Shown: positions 1 through 10,795 of the stretch, piece by piece
How the letters are laid out: every line of letters starts with the position of its first letter
How positions within the stretch are numbered: the first letter of the stretch is position 1
Assembly (NCBI GenBank): GCA_021234155.1
Contig: JAJEKV010000003.1
Span: 33,651,166-33,715,165, forward strand
DNA: 64,000 nucleotides
From: Isoetes taiwanensis
Lineage: Eukaryota > Streptophyta > Lycopodiopsida > Isoetales > Isoetaceae
Direction: 5' to 3'
The notes under the pieces: generated by a model
Database searches by the model: none
Told to the model about the DNA's origin: nothing
The model's input: only the letters and a program-made list of their open reading frames with translations
Program-made: the position numbers and the translations under genes

Positions 1-579
1 GTATGCCTAAAAAGTTTTGCAATGGAATCTCCACCCTCAACAATGTCCTCTTGACGCCTCTTGCGTGACACATTGTTAGCATAAACCGATGACAAAGAAA
101 GACCACATGCACAAAAGATGCAATAAGAAATTGCATGTAACATTGCAAGCTATTTGACAAATATTGCAAATTGTTTTAAAGAAAAATAAAAGCATAGCTA
201 ACTTTAATCAAGTTAACTAACCTGAAGCTTCTAAAGAAGCACCAACGGAAGCAAACGATTCATTTCGAAGTTCTTGTATTGCAAATCTCGCATCCTCTAG
301 ATTGAATGTAGGTTCCTTGTCTTTCTTTTTTCTCAACTCCTTGCCTTCTTGGATCTTTTCCATCTCTGAAAAAATGTCTTGTGGTGCACGCTCACACTTT
401 GCCACTCCAATTCCCGATTTTCCAACAATGTGAGCCCGAATCCTGACAGCACCACCTGTTCAAGAATGCCCGCAATAAAGGCATTTAACCCGGCATTGTC
501 CTCCAACTCCAGTTTTGATGGTAATTGTAACATGTTTCCACTCAACGCCGAGTTGTTTCCCATGTCTAATATAGAATAA
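1..579 (-). CDS. Two exons of an unrecognised minus-strand gene (partial, probably frameshifted)
   Basis: Two open segments read on the minus strand. The right one (about 575 to 221) starts after a plausible acceptor (..ATTAG before ACATGGG) and ends at a plausible donor (GCTTCAG then gttagt). It encodes an acidic/basic helical stretch with MEKIQEGKELRKKKDKEP and ARFAIQELRNESFASVG. Its two halves lie in different frames that cross near 395, so there is a frameshift or a missed short intron. The left exon (about 151 to 1) is open across RKRRQEDIVEGGDSIAKLF and runs off the window. The charged composition could fit a nuclear or transposon-associated protein, but I recognise no family. The coding call rests on splice signals and composition only. 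Confidence 0.3.
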
Positions 580-2439
580 CAACGGAGAGAAATAAATGAT
601 CACTACAAACAATGGAATAAATAATCAGAATAGTTTTAAATACTTCTATAGTCAAAGATTGCAACAACCTGAAATTCTTCTATAAAATCTGGGCAAAACT
701 AACCCCGTTCGTTTCAAGTTAGCAGTTAGCAAGTTATTTTGTGTTAGCCATTTGGGGGCTAACGCGTTATGTTCTAACCATGTAATAAACTATGGTGGAC
801 TGCACTTTAGAGAGCAGGGATTAACCTGCAAATATATCATTATCTTGGCAAGCAAGCGATATACCTTCTTCATAATCTAGTCTTTTTGTGATGGCAAGTT
901 AATGCTCATCCTAAAGGATGCTTGTGAGTGCTGGTCAAGCTGTGAGTGCTGGTCAGGTAGACAGATGGTATTAGTATGGGATAATATCATGTGTCTATCG
1001 ACAGTCTAGTGAAAGCAAGATATCCATTGTGGACCTATGCCCCACTGCTATCCTATCTTCGTGATACTAGGATAAGTGCTAGGATAAGTACCTTGGGTGC
1101 TTATATGAGGGAGTTATATGCATGGCATAGATGTGGATGAGCAAGTCTCGTCCAGTTAAGAACCATTGGTGTTGGTGAGGTGAAATTCGTCACTGGTATG
1201 GGACGGCGATGGGTGGAACCAACAATCTAGCGGCCTAAGTACTTATGATGCTTGCAGTCTCTCTCTTATACTGGATCCACTGGTGCGAGGTTCTAGATGA
1301 CAGACTGTCTATATAGTGGGGTGTATCTACATGGCAGATGTTGTGGTGCATGTGGTGGATTCCATATGTGTGTTTTTGCTGCCAGCCACTCATTGCTTGT
1401 GATCACTCTGCTTGGCAATGTTTATGCATATTACTAACACATGAAATCATATGAAGGCTATCTTTATATGTGACTTTCATGTAGATAGCCTCGTGGGAGG
1501 CAGTACTTGTTCTGCGTACTCTGCTGATGTGATGTGAATGCAAATCGAAATTTTTTGGTACCAAACTTTTGGTTCGTAACAACTACATACTCTTAAACTT
1601 GTATAGACCTTCACGCACCTCCATAGAAATTAGCCATTTACGTAGTGATTTAATCACACACATGGTCTCTCAATTTTTATCTCCAAGGAGGAAGGCTATT
1701 GGATCTTTCTGGGTATGTAAGGTGAAGGTACGATTAGATGGTAGAAATGACAAATTTCATGATTCAGACTCAAATAGAATAGGAAAATATTCTTTACTAC
1801 ATCCCATGCTACAACAACTGACTGGCTAGTTTGGCAAATGTGCTTATGAGTATTGATGAAAGATGACTTAGGAGAAGCCGCCCACACAGGCCCTCGGGAG
1901 CAGCAAACAAACTGAAGAGGATCATCATAACTTGATGGAATACCTGGATGCTTGCGTCCTCATCAATCTTTGGGATGTTGGTGCCCTAGAACAGGTTAAG
2001 ACAATTCATTACCAGTGCCAGATCAATCTCATGTTTGAACTAGGTCCACAATGTTACCTACATACACATTTGCCTATTAAGAAGCACAGAATGATAGCTT
2101 CTATTCACACAGGTGTGCATCATCTCAGAATTAAGACATGCAAATGGGTCCCGGAGGCACGAGAGAGCATGCTTTGTTAGTGTTTCCCGAGAGTCATTGC
2201 GGATGAATGTCACACTTTTCAGAACTGTCCAACATTCACACATTCTTTGTCACGCTATGGTGAGTTGGTCCATATACCAGCCGCTCTATATGATATTGGA
2301 TACAACTTCAGTGGGGTTACTAAGATCATATCTTCAGGAACTGATGGATATATGCGCACTAAAATATGTCCTCAAACACTACCTTGAAATGTCTCATTGT
2401 ACAGTTTATCAGCATGCTTATGTAATGTAATATAATTTA
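580..2439. other. Intergenic DNA, no recognised gene
   Basis: AT-rich to mixed sequence with short ORFs in several frames and no recognisable protein motif, long repeat or RNA gene. The 105- and 86-codon ORFs here start at non-ATG codons or have unconvincing composition. Confidence 0.5.
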
Positions 2440-3590
2440 TTCATGCCATTTAGATCCTAGTTCCATTGTCAAAAAGAAAACAAGTACAATCAACTACTTG
2501 AAATCACTCTTTTCAATCTCATTTAAGAAAGCATTCAACTCTAGAGTTTCCTTTTGACAATGCCACCGCTCATAGAGATCGTCTCCCAACTTATTTGGTC
2601 GATGGATATTATTTCATATACAAATGATGATGTGTTTTCCACACAGGTCATCAAATATAGGACACACTAGAAATGCATGAGCTTCATCTTCAACTACAAC
2701 ATATTGACAACATGGACAGAATCTAAGTTCCCGTAGCACCTTTCAAACTCAAGTTGATGGCTACTCAGTAGGAATAAGCTCTCACTTTTTCAATCCCTGT
2801 ACCAAGTGCAAATAATCTTGTTCACTATACACAAGTTGGATTAACCTCTTGCTGATAGAAGTTCATCTTTGTAGGAGGTTCTGTCCACAATGTGTCTACC
2901 ACTAGTAGGCCACAAATTCCCATTTCTGTCTTTGGTATCTCCTCTAGCTTGATCCTCCAGTGATTTGCCCAAATATAAAGTTGGCTATACCATCCAGAAC
3001 TCTACTATTTTTAAAATACATAGTAGCATGTTCTAGAATTCTATCCTTATCCAAATTCTTCACCCCTTCGTACTAAACTAGAGTCAAAAAACCGACCTCA
3101 TCTAACATCATGGGATATGGTGTTTGCACTTTTACGCCTAGCTCATTCCACACAAACTATTTCTAGACTTGTTCTACCTTAGCCCATTACCTCTTCCCTA
3201 AGCCTAGACTCCACAACATTGCAATATGTACCAACAATTATACATCAACTTTCTCATGCACCACTTTGTCACATGCATGCTTTTTCACAAACTTAAATGT
3301 TAACTACATTTTATCCACGTCAACATTCCACCTGTAATCATCAAGGAACTCAATCCCTAAATACTTATATCCATGTATTTGATCAAGCTCATCTCCAGTA
3401 AACATCATGTGTGCCTCCTTTCTACGTCCTATCAACATCACTTTTGCTTTGCTGTTATTCACATTCATTCCAATCGTTAAGAAAAAAAATTCCAATGATA
3501 TATGTTGTTGTAACCCCTTGGACGATCGTGATGATAATATTACTGCATCAACGTCTCTAGTAATGTTTATTACTATCAAGGTTTTTCCTG
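2440..3590 (-). pseudogene. Decayed LINE reverse-transcriptase fragment
   Basis: On the minus strand, 3579-3304 encodes a reverse-transcriptase thumb-like segment containing MNVNNSKAKVMLIGRRK and GYKYLGIEFLDD, a wording typical of non-LTR retrotransposon polymerases just after the palm. Further along the same strand, near 2740-2630, another frame encodes RFCPCCQYVVVEDEAHAF followed by CPIFDDL. This is a C-terminal Cys-His motif of the C-x2-C...VEDE-x-H...C kind. The order is right for the 3' half of a LINE ORF2. Many stops and frame changes separate the pieces, so it is dead. The same two motifs recur in the GC-rich remnant at 7.95-9.07 kb, which suggests one LINE clade. Neither poly(A) nor target duplication was found. 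Confidence 0.6.
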
Positions 3591-3599
3591 GTCTGACAG

Positions 3600-5590
3600 T
3601 AATATGTTTGTTGTGCTCTTTGATTGGGTCCCATTTATGGACGATAAAAATACATGTAGTTTAATTAAATTTATAGTCATGCACCCATCTCGTAATTTAT
3701 AACATATGTGATATTAACTCACCATAATATGTAATCCAATCTTCTACAAACATGATATACGATCAAATCTTTCTATTCATCTTAAAACATGTCAAACAAA
3801 GTTAGAGCAATCTTGTTTCACTCCCAAGCTTAAAGGTCAAATACAATATTGTGCTTCATTTGAATGTATCATTTAATCCTCAAATGGATTGGCCCATTTA
3901 ACTGAATTCCATTATGGGTTTTGTGGTCTTGGAGAAGTGTTGGACATGAGTTAAAATCCCCGTGTTACAAATGAGGTTTGACTTTTAACATTGACAAACA
4001 TGTAAGCTTAGTTGCATTTTTGTCTCGTGCCATTTTGAAGTTTTGTGCATGAGGTTGAAAATCCTTACATGATGTCAAGTGACTATTACTCCTATGAGCT
4101 TAACCAAAACGTTTAATGGAAAATCATATGAAGCTTAATTAATTGTTTTTTGCTAATAGTATTTTCTCTATATCGGTTGAGTTTTTTTATCATCAATGCA
4201 TTTTTTCTATATCGGTTGAGTTTTTGAATCATAAGCATGCAATCACCAAAGAATCAGACAAGCGGACTGTCAAACTCAGAAATGGAGAACTCAAAAATGG
4301 AAATGTATATGGCATATTCAACAAATTCGTTGCATCACTCCCATTTCAAAGATTCCCTTTAGAAAAACACCAGGCTTAAAAAATTAACCCTTTTTGAAAG
4401 AAGTTGGGAATTTCAAAAGGATCAAATTATTTTTTCCTGCGTTTTGGGTTCTTTTAAAGTTATGATCTTGTAATTGTAAAGAAGAGCACTTGAAATGGCA
4501 AAATTTCAGACATAAATATACAATCTCTGAAAATAGGAATTTGAAGACATCTAAATAAGGTAGAAAGAATAATAATTATTTCTTTAAATTTTTTTTAGTA
4601 CATCAAATTTGGTGATAGTTTAGAGTCAACAATAAACAATCTAGCACAAGACAAGTCAGAGGTCCAAATGATAGTCCTCCTCATTTTGTTTGCTTGTCTA
4701 AGCTTGCTCCTTCTCTGTCGTTTGCTCTTTTTCCATTAATTCACCTTTGTCCGTGTCTACAATTTCTTCAGGAATAGTAGCTAGAGCTACTTCTTTAAAC
4801 TCTACAAAAGTAGCTTCATCTTCCAGAGAGCTTGTAAACGGAGGTTATATCTCTGAAGATGTCATCTTGGCAAAATCAGATGAAGATTTGGCATCTAACT
4901 CTTGATTCTCGTTTGGTAGAGTTGGTAAGCAGCCAATCTCATCTTGATAATGTTTACAGCCTCCTTAACACAATTGCGGCCCTTTTCAAGTTCACATGTG
5001 ATTGTTGTACCAGAGCCAGAGAAAGCGTCAAGCTCCCAATCTCTTGGACGTGAGAACATATCAAGAAGATGGTTGGTCAGCTTTTTGGGCTTCTAGTAAT
5101 GATTGACTATCCTGCCTTGTGCATTGGGGTCCTGCAGCTTGTGTAAGACCACTGGAAACTCTAAGACATTCAAAAATTTTTGGCAGGCTGCTGTGTTGAA
5201 ATGTTCCATAGTGCGCTTTACGTCGAAACTCCAGTAAAGCGACATGGAGATATTCCACCTTGCTCAGTAGTCTTGGTCCTCCACCATGGTAATTAATATT
5301 TGTTTTGTACGTACAGGAACAGAAAAGGTACCGTTAGCAGCAAACATAGAAGATGGATCCAATGAGGTCACTAGGTCGAAATGCAACGTATTCCATAATA
5401 GGAATATGTAGCACAATAACAGGGGGTTACTTTTAGATTTTTATACGTTTTTTCACATGGTTTTTCTATGATTTCGTTGTTGTATTCGTTGAGGTGTACT
5501 AAATAGTATTTCTAGAGTGCACCCTTTATGGGCCGTTGATTTTCGTTGGTTGGAACAATCTGAGGGTTGTTGTCTTTCTCTGCATGTGTT
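3600..5590. other. Intergenic DNA with a short direct repeat
   Basis: AT-rich sequence. A 20-odd base unit with core CTATATCGGTTGAGTTTTT occurs at about 4168 and 4208. No gene, RNA or transposon is recognised; short ORFs near 4.9-5.26 kb have no convincing family. Confidence 0.4.
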
Positions 5591-5735
5591 TGTGCATGAA
5601 CACTGCGCATGTGTATGCATGTGCACATGCATGTGCATGTATATGCATGTGCATGTGTATTGTGCATGTGCAAGTGCAAGTGCATGTGCATGTGTGCATG
5701 TGCGTGCATGTGTGCATATGCATGTGTACTTGCCC
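5590..5735. repeat. TGCATG-type microsatellite
   Basis: Imperfect alternation of TGCATG, TGTGCA and TATGCA over about 140 bases. It keeps several frames open on both strands, which explains the Cys/His/Met/Val-rich ORFs of 60-160 codons that overlap it. Those are artefacts. Confidence 0.85.
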
Positions 5736-6512
5736 TCTTGGATTCTTATTGCCGGAGTGGATTTTACTACCACGAGATGGATTTTTTGCTCACACTTACA
5801 AAGGTATTTATTTTTTAATGTTTCTTCAGTTAGCATAATGTTTTTTTTTACAAGGTATTGGTTTCCTGATTCTACAATGTAGTGCTGCAAAACTCCCTTT
5901 TGTTTCCTTCCTAAGGTTTGCTGCAGATTCAAGTTTAGGCCCTCTGTTTGCTTCCAACTCTTGGATATTCCTGGCTGCCGGATTGTTCATAGCAGCCAGC
6001 CTTTAGCTTCAACCAACAAACAGATTCTTATGCACACAACAAGCGGATTATTCCACGCCCTTTTCCATGTCACGCTGGCCACAAGAATGCATTTATATTG
6101 TAGGTTTGGAACTTTAATCGAACCATAAGGTGAATCATGCATTACCTTTAAGCTAGAGATGGAGCATCCAAAATCATATGGATTGATAAACAATGGGTTG
6201 TAGCGGAAGTAACAATATGTAGCATAATAACATGGGGTTTTCTTTGTGTTGCAAACTTTATGACTTTCAGAATAATGGGGTCAATCTGCTCTATCTTTAT
6301 GGTAATTTTTACTTATGTTCTATTTGTTTTATTATGATCAAATTCAAAAGCTACAGGTGATGAAAGCCTCAAATGAATTCTAGTTTTTTTCTGGTTTGAA
6401 TTCTAAAATTTTTGTCACACCGAGGGGGTGACGTCCCTAAGGCCCCGAAGGGGCCAAATTTTTTTTTTTGCAACACAAACCATTAACATCCAACATATAA
6501 AAATTAAATCCC
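5736..6512. other. Non-coding spacer before the foldback element
   Basis: No recognised gene. A small palindromic GC patch (GGCCCCGAAGGGGCC) lies at about 6440-6455, just outside the long inverted repeat. Confidence 0.4.
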
Positions 6513-7015
6513 CCAACACATAACAACCATTGACATTAACAACCAACACATAACTACCATTGACATTAATTAACACAACCATTGGGTCCAACACATTTAA
6601 ATTAAAATCCCCCTTAAACCCCCTTTGGTTTGGGTGCATATTCACACGGGGGGTGACGTAGGGCAGCGAGAGCCCTCATAATTGTATTTTGCACTTACGA
6701 AATCAACACCATATAGTATTCCGCTTGAAATCTTATAGTATTTTGCGAATCTTGTTATACAGTATAGCAAATTTTGTACTTGCATACCCCACAAACGAGG
6801 AACTTTACGTACGGTATAGATTAAGGAATAAGGGGTGAATATGCCTATCCAACAGCTCTCGTTGCCCGGAGTCACCCCCCATGTGAATATGCACCCAAAC
6901 CAAAGGGGGTTTAAGGGGGATTTTAATTTAAATGTGTTGGACCCAATGGTTGTGTTAATTAATGTCAATGGTAGTTATGTGTTGGTTGTTAATGTCAATG
7001 GTTGTTATGTGTTGG
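6513..7015. mobile_element. Long inverted repeat (foldback or MITE-like element)
   Basis: The left arm, about 6513-6673, is the near-exact reverse complement of the right arm, about 6854-7015, around a spacer of roughly 180 bases. The arms are about 160 bp and still very similar, so the insertion is young or under concerted correction. Each arm carries an internal direct duplication of about 30 bp with core GTCAATGGTTGTTATGTGTT, and GC-rich inner ends (GGGGGGTGACG against CGGAGTCACCCCCC). The identical translated ORFs on the two strands are a consequence of the inverted repeat. No transposase is present and no clear target duplication was identified. Confidence 0.75.
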
Positions 7016-7170
7016 TTGTTATGTGTGAATAAGAACAGGAATTTTAAGATGCAAACAATTTCAACAACAAATCGAAATTTGAATGGAAGGAAGAAACAAT
7101 TGTATTCGAGAATAAGAACCTTACCAAACCATGTTTTCATAACTGCCTTATACAGGGGCGCCGAAGTGGT

Positions 7171-7511
7171 TCAAAAAATAGATTCCACGAGTCCTGCTTG
7201 CATGCTTGGGTGAAACACAACAAGCTGCCAATGTTTCGCTGTGGTAACCTGCTTAATGCCATCGACGAATGCGTTAAATTCAAAATTCTTATAAGGCTGG
7301 TTGTCGTAGCGGTTATCTTTTAGTTTGAAGCCATATGGCAAGTCTGCTATGACTAAAATAAAATCTTGTGGCTTCGTCGTTCCAGCCAACTTCGTGCAGT
7401 CTTCGTGAATGATCAGAAAAAAGTTGTTCTGATCAAACATACAAAACCTCTCGTAGTTGGACGGCTCGACGTCTACAATTTGCATGTCCGCTAACGTCCT
7501 CTCTTCTCGAG
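7171..7511 (-). pseudogene. 3' part of a gene split by a transposon; protein with DLPYGF motif
   Basis: The minus strand reads openly from the CTCGAG at 7511-7506 through EERTLADMQIVDVEP and on to DFILVIADLPYGFKLKD and HWQLVVFHPSMQAGLVESIF, then meets a stop after a run of six T. The D-L-P-Y-G-F motif in a beta-strand context (ILVIADLPYG) resembles motif IV (D/N-P-P-Y) of amino-methyltransferases. That is a family-level analogy, not a firm assignment. The upstream half of the same reading frame lies at 15153-15099. Both halves place the codon CGA on the same three bases of CTCGAG, so the inserted 7.6 kb element interrupts one exon. The T-run stop may be a later frameshift. Confidence 0.55.
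7506..7511. repeat. Target-site duplication CTCGAG, left copy
   Basis: The sequence is CTCGAG, immediately outside the terminal inverted repeat that starts GGTCCTCGCACG at 7512. The identical hexamer lies at 15093-15098. Because CTCGAG is itself a palindrome, it could also be read as the outermost 6 bp of the inverted repeat; either reading keeps the host frame. Confidence 0.6.
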
Positions 7512-7580
7512 GGTCCTCGCACGTTACGGTGTCTCATAATTAGTGTCCTTTTGTCCACCCAAATTAGCGCTATTTTTTAG
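7512..7580 (+). repeat. Left terminal inverted repeat of the 7.58 kb element
   Basis: The outer 12 bases, GGTCCTCGCACG, are perfect, followed by an imperfect stretch (TTACGG against CTATGGG, ATAATTAG against ATAAATGA) and an AATTAGCGCTATT block that faces a matching block in the right end. Confidence 0.6.
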
Positions 7581-7764
7581 TATTATGGGAAGAGGGAAAT
7601 TCAAAATTAACGAGAATATCGGGGGGTGGTTGATTCCCCCTTTCTTGAGGGAGAGAGATCTCGTTTCTTTCTTTCCATCCATTTTTTGTTCAGGCTTCTT
7701 GTGATCCAATGACTAATGACGAAGACAGGAGGCGAAAATGGCATTTGCAGAAGCAACGGCAAAG

Positions 7765-7799
7765 AAGGAAGGAAGGAAGGAAGGAAGGAAGGAAGGAAG
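7765..7799 (+). repeat. GGAA microsatellite
   Basis: About eight GGAA units in a purine-rich tract just inside the left end of the 7.58 kb element. Confidence 0.9.
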
Positions 7800-7929
7800 T
7801 TACTTTTTATCGTCCACGGAGACCAATCGGTCTATGGGACCCAATACAAAACGCAAAGAAGCGGATTATCGCCCGGATTAAAAACCCTCGCCTCAAGGGT
7901 TTTCGAGGGAAAAACCGCGGGCAAAGAAT

Positions 7930-9070
7930 CAGCCCACATAAACAAAGCGGCTAATCATATAAAATGCGTAAAACATCCCAATATATACGGTCATGCACCA
8001 CCCCCCGTAGTGCCTAGTCACGGGACGGCCGTGTGGGGGCAAAGGTGACCTCGCGCAGTCCAAGACCTCCCCGGATGTATGACCCCGTGGCACGATCGAC
8101 GGTGTGTTCATCAAAGAAATGCAAGGGCACGCCCAAACCGCACTAAGGAGCGATCCGCCCGAATCATCAACGCCGGGCAACTCGAAAGTGTGAGACTCAT
8201 CCTCAACGGCACCCGCTTGACAAAGACTGACAGAGCCTATCCCCGGCGGGCTCCCCAATCCACCCGCCCGCCTCGATCGCGAAGATGGTGGGCACTGCAG
8301 GCTGAATGGAGGCAATGAGCACAGCGCTTTTTCGAGGTAGGCGGGAACGAGGTAGAGCTGTGGCCCCGGGCTAACACGGGTTGATGTGCTCCTTGTAATG
8401 GGCCATTTTGACCTGCTCTAGAGCAATGGGGTCCCGTGAGCTTGCCAAGGAAACAAGCATCTAGGTACTCCGCAGGGTACATCCGCGATCGGCCATTGCG
8501 CCCGGTATGCGCATCGTGCTCCCTTGACGTTCCATCTGGCGAACCAGCGATCTCTCTTACCCCTCCAACAGGCCCTAAGCCGTTTGCGGACTCATGGCCA
8601 CGGTGTAAGCCGGTCGGGGAGCCCGAGCATCACCCATAGTAACCACTTTAGAAAATAGGCGATGTGTCTATCAAGGGCTGCCCGTGAGAATGCAAGAATC
8701 AGTTCTCGCAGCGAGAATCCGATAGGGGACTGAAGGTTTCACCCCAAGTGCCCGTGCCAAAATGCCTTCGCACTTTTCGCCCAAGTCATTCCTGTGTCGT
8801 CAAAGAGACGCCGGGGCCCCAAACCTCGACCCGTCTGAAGGACGGGCTCGACCGGTGCCGAACAGATGTGACTCGATGGCCCCAATCATATAGCTCTGCA
8901 GTGGTGTTGTTCTCAGATTGCATAAAGCGCTTTCTTTCCTGCTTTGTCCCCCTTAAGCGGATAGGCGCCCCAGCCAGAGCGAGGAGGGGAACTCCACCCC
9001 TAGGTACTTGTAGGTGGGCGCGACGCCCACGTGCAGTCCCCCCGATATGTGAGTTTGGGGGAGGCATGGG
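7930..9070 (-). pseudogene. GC-rich decayed LINE ORF2 fragment
   Basis: This block is clearly richer in G and C than its surroundings. Read on the minus strand it carries reverse-transcriptase-like phrases in several frames: TYKYLGVEFPSS near 9010, a VEVWGPGVS-like phrase near 8820-8800, and GAVEDESHTFELP near 8200. These are the same landmarks as in the 2.4-3.6 kb remnant (YKYLGIEF and VEDEAH), in the same order. Frame changes are frequent, so it encodes nothing now. The GC contrast suggests a recent arrival from an element with different base use, or a hypermethylation history different from its host. Boundaries are approximate, since no target duplication was seen. Confidence 0.5.
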
Positions 9071-9245
9071 GTGACGGAAGAGGATATGAGAAAGAGCAAG
9101 CAAGATGAGGCAACAATTGTCAAATGAAAATTTAGATTGGAGTATTGAGAACTCAAAAAGCAATTGCAACATGCAGCCTCCATAATCACGAAAAACGTTT
9201 TGGATTTGGCGGGTTCCGATGTCTACAAAACCGTAAGAAAGAAGT

Positions 9246-9717
9246 ATGGCATCTAGTGGAGAACAACAAAGTTATGCGCAAAGGTTGCGATGTCCGATAA
9301 GGAAAAGATTATTCACAATGAAATTGTTGGTAGCATCCAAAAACCATACAAAGACGCGTGAAAGGGTGGAGTTCAATGACAAATTAGCAAAAAAAAGAGC
9401 GATTAGTCATGGCACTTGGGAAGGTCAGGCATGGAAGCAAAAGATTAGCTGTCAAGGCTTTAGGAATTCATCCAAGGAATTGTTCCAGAGCTAAGAAGCA
9501 CCGTGTTGCAATTAGTAATAAAAACGCATTGTGGGCTCTTGGGGGAAGGAAGAAGAGAAAGGATTCCCTGAACCAAGAAGTGATTGAAAAAGTTGTGGAT
9601 TATTGGACAAACTACACCAGAGTTTCGCCTAACTTCAAGGACGTTAGATCTGGTAGAGGAAAACATCCTAAGCATCCAACACATTACCTTGATGTGAGCC
9701 AGGTATACTATCTGTAG
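9246..9717 (+). pseudogene. Basic protein with TRVSPNFKDV motif, frameshifted
   Basis: The frame from ATG 9246 reads EFNDKLAKK and then goes off frame. The frame from 9388 continues sensibly as KKERLVMALGKVRHGSKRLA and, further on, WALGGRKKRKDS, DYWTNYTRVSPNFKDV and HPTHYLDVSQ. The switch falls in an A-run at 9389-9396, where one base too many would account for it. After DVSQ at about 9702 a GTATAC donor is possible. The 'F/W-Y-x-x-x-T-R-V-S-P-N-x-K-D-V' wording resembles, from memory, the N-terminal part of uncharacterised transposon-associated proteins in seed-free plants and invertebrates; the rest of such proteins is not found downstream. It may be the relic of a transposase or accessory gene of the 7.58 kb element. 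Confidence 0.4.
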
Positions 9718-9856
9718 ATCAGTTTTTTACTAAGTCTTTTTTCACGTTTACTAATACTAATATTTTTTATAAGTTTTGAAGTATTGATTCTAATATGATC
9801 GGCTAATGGAATTAATCTGCACGTTCTTCTCGTGGTAGCAAGTCTTAGTGCTATTG

Positions 9857-10207
9857 ATGGTTGATAATGGATCATTTCTTGATATAGTGCTAAGGTTTCT
9901 CACCTTTATAATGTTGGTGCCACGTGCTAAGTACTTGGTGTTAGAAGACTTTGTAGATATGCAAGGGCAGAAGTTTGTGAAAGGGGATGAGGTCATAGAA
10001 GGGACATACTATGAGAAGTTGGTGAATTGTAAATCCAGCTACAAGTTTTGTAGAGGAAATAAAGCAATTGTTCATGCCACTCAAGTTGTAAAGAACAAAG
10101 TCAGGTTGGTTCAAGCAAAGCACATTGTTAAGCGGGGAGTGGTTTACACTCTAAGTGCCAAAGAAGAACAAGATATTCTAGAGAGGCTTCCCACGTTGTT
10201 GGAATAG
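9857..10207 (+). CDS. Hypothetical ORF downstream of the TRVSPN gene
   Basis: ATG 9857 opens a 116-codon frame ending TAG at 10207. The last 85 residues look protein-like: FVDMQGQKFVKGDEVIEGTY, RGNKAIVHATQVVKNKVRLV and a helical tail AKEEQDILERLPTLLE. It may be a last exon of the gene starting at 9246 rather than a separate gene. I do not recognise the family. An AT-rich 3' flank follows, with the GGCACAAGGC array 130 bases later. Confidence 0.35.
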   Translation: MVDNGSFLDIVLRFLTFIMLVPRAKYLVLEDFVDMQGQKFVKGDEVIEGTYYEKLVNCKSSYKFCRGNKAIVHATQVVKNKVRLVQAKHIVKRGVVYTLSAKEEQDILERLPTLLE

Positions 10208-10339
10208 TGGAAAGAGCAATTGTGTAAAGGGTACTGTATAGGTACTTTTATGAATATAAAGAAGTTTCTATTTTGCATTCTCATTTTTTATGCTTCAGTT
10301 ACAGAATTTTGTACTCGAATGTTGATTGAATTCCAAGGT

Positions 10340-10795
10340 AAAACAGAATTAGAAATTTAAACAAGGCACAAATTTAAACAAGGCACAAATTTACACAAGG
10401 CACAAGGTATAACAAAACCACAAATTTACAGAAAGGCACAAGGCCATCATCCACATCAAAGAAGGCACTAAGGCCTGGATAACAGAAGGCACAAGGCTTG
10501 GATTACAGTCGGCACAAGGCCATTACAATTAAAGGCACAAGGCCATTACAATTAAAGGCACTAAGGCTGGATTAAACAAAAGGCACAAGGCCTGGATTAC
10601 AGTCGGCACAAGGCCATCATATATTAAAACAGAAGATACCAGAATACTTCAAAAACAGAAAATACCAGAATACTTCAAAAAGGCACAAGGCCATCATATA
10701 TTTAAAAAGGCACTAAGGCCATCATATATTACAAAGAGGCACTAAGGCCTGTGTCACAAGGGGTGAGTTCAAGTAAAGGCACTAAGAGAAGTTGA
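10340..10795 (+). repeat. GGCACAAGGC imperfect tandem array
   Basis: About twenty copies of AAGGCACAAGG or AAGGCACTAAGG, spaced 15-45 bases apart and alternating with GGATTACAG and CCATCATATATT phrases. It lies in the middle of the 7.58 kb element between its two gene remnants. No coding frame is favoured. Confidence 0.8.

Noticed and set aside
5453-5932. Cys/His-rich ORFs of up to 159 codons on both strands
   Set aside because: They are produced by the TGCATG microsatellite; every frame stays open and the composition is repetitive.
6415-7140. Two identical small proteins encoded on opposite strands
   Set aside because: They are the same sequence read through the two arms of the inverted repeat.
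7850-9070. An organellar (chloroplast or mitochondrial) insertion because of the GC-rich block
   Set aside because: No organellar gene is recognisable, and reverse-transcriptase-like phrases on the minus strand explain the block better.
10340-10795. A CRISPR-like array
   Set aside because: Units are imperfect, spacing is irregular, spacers are themselves repetitive, and the host is a plant.
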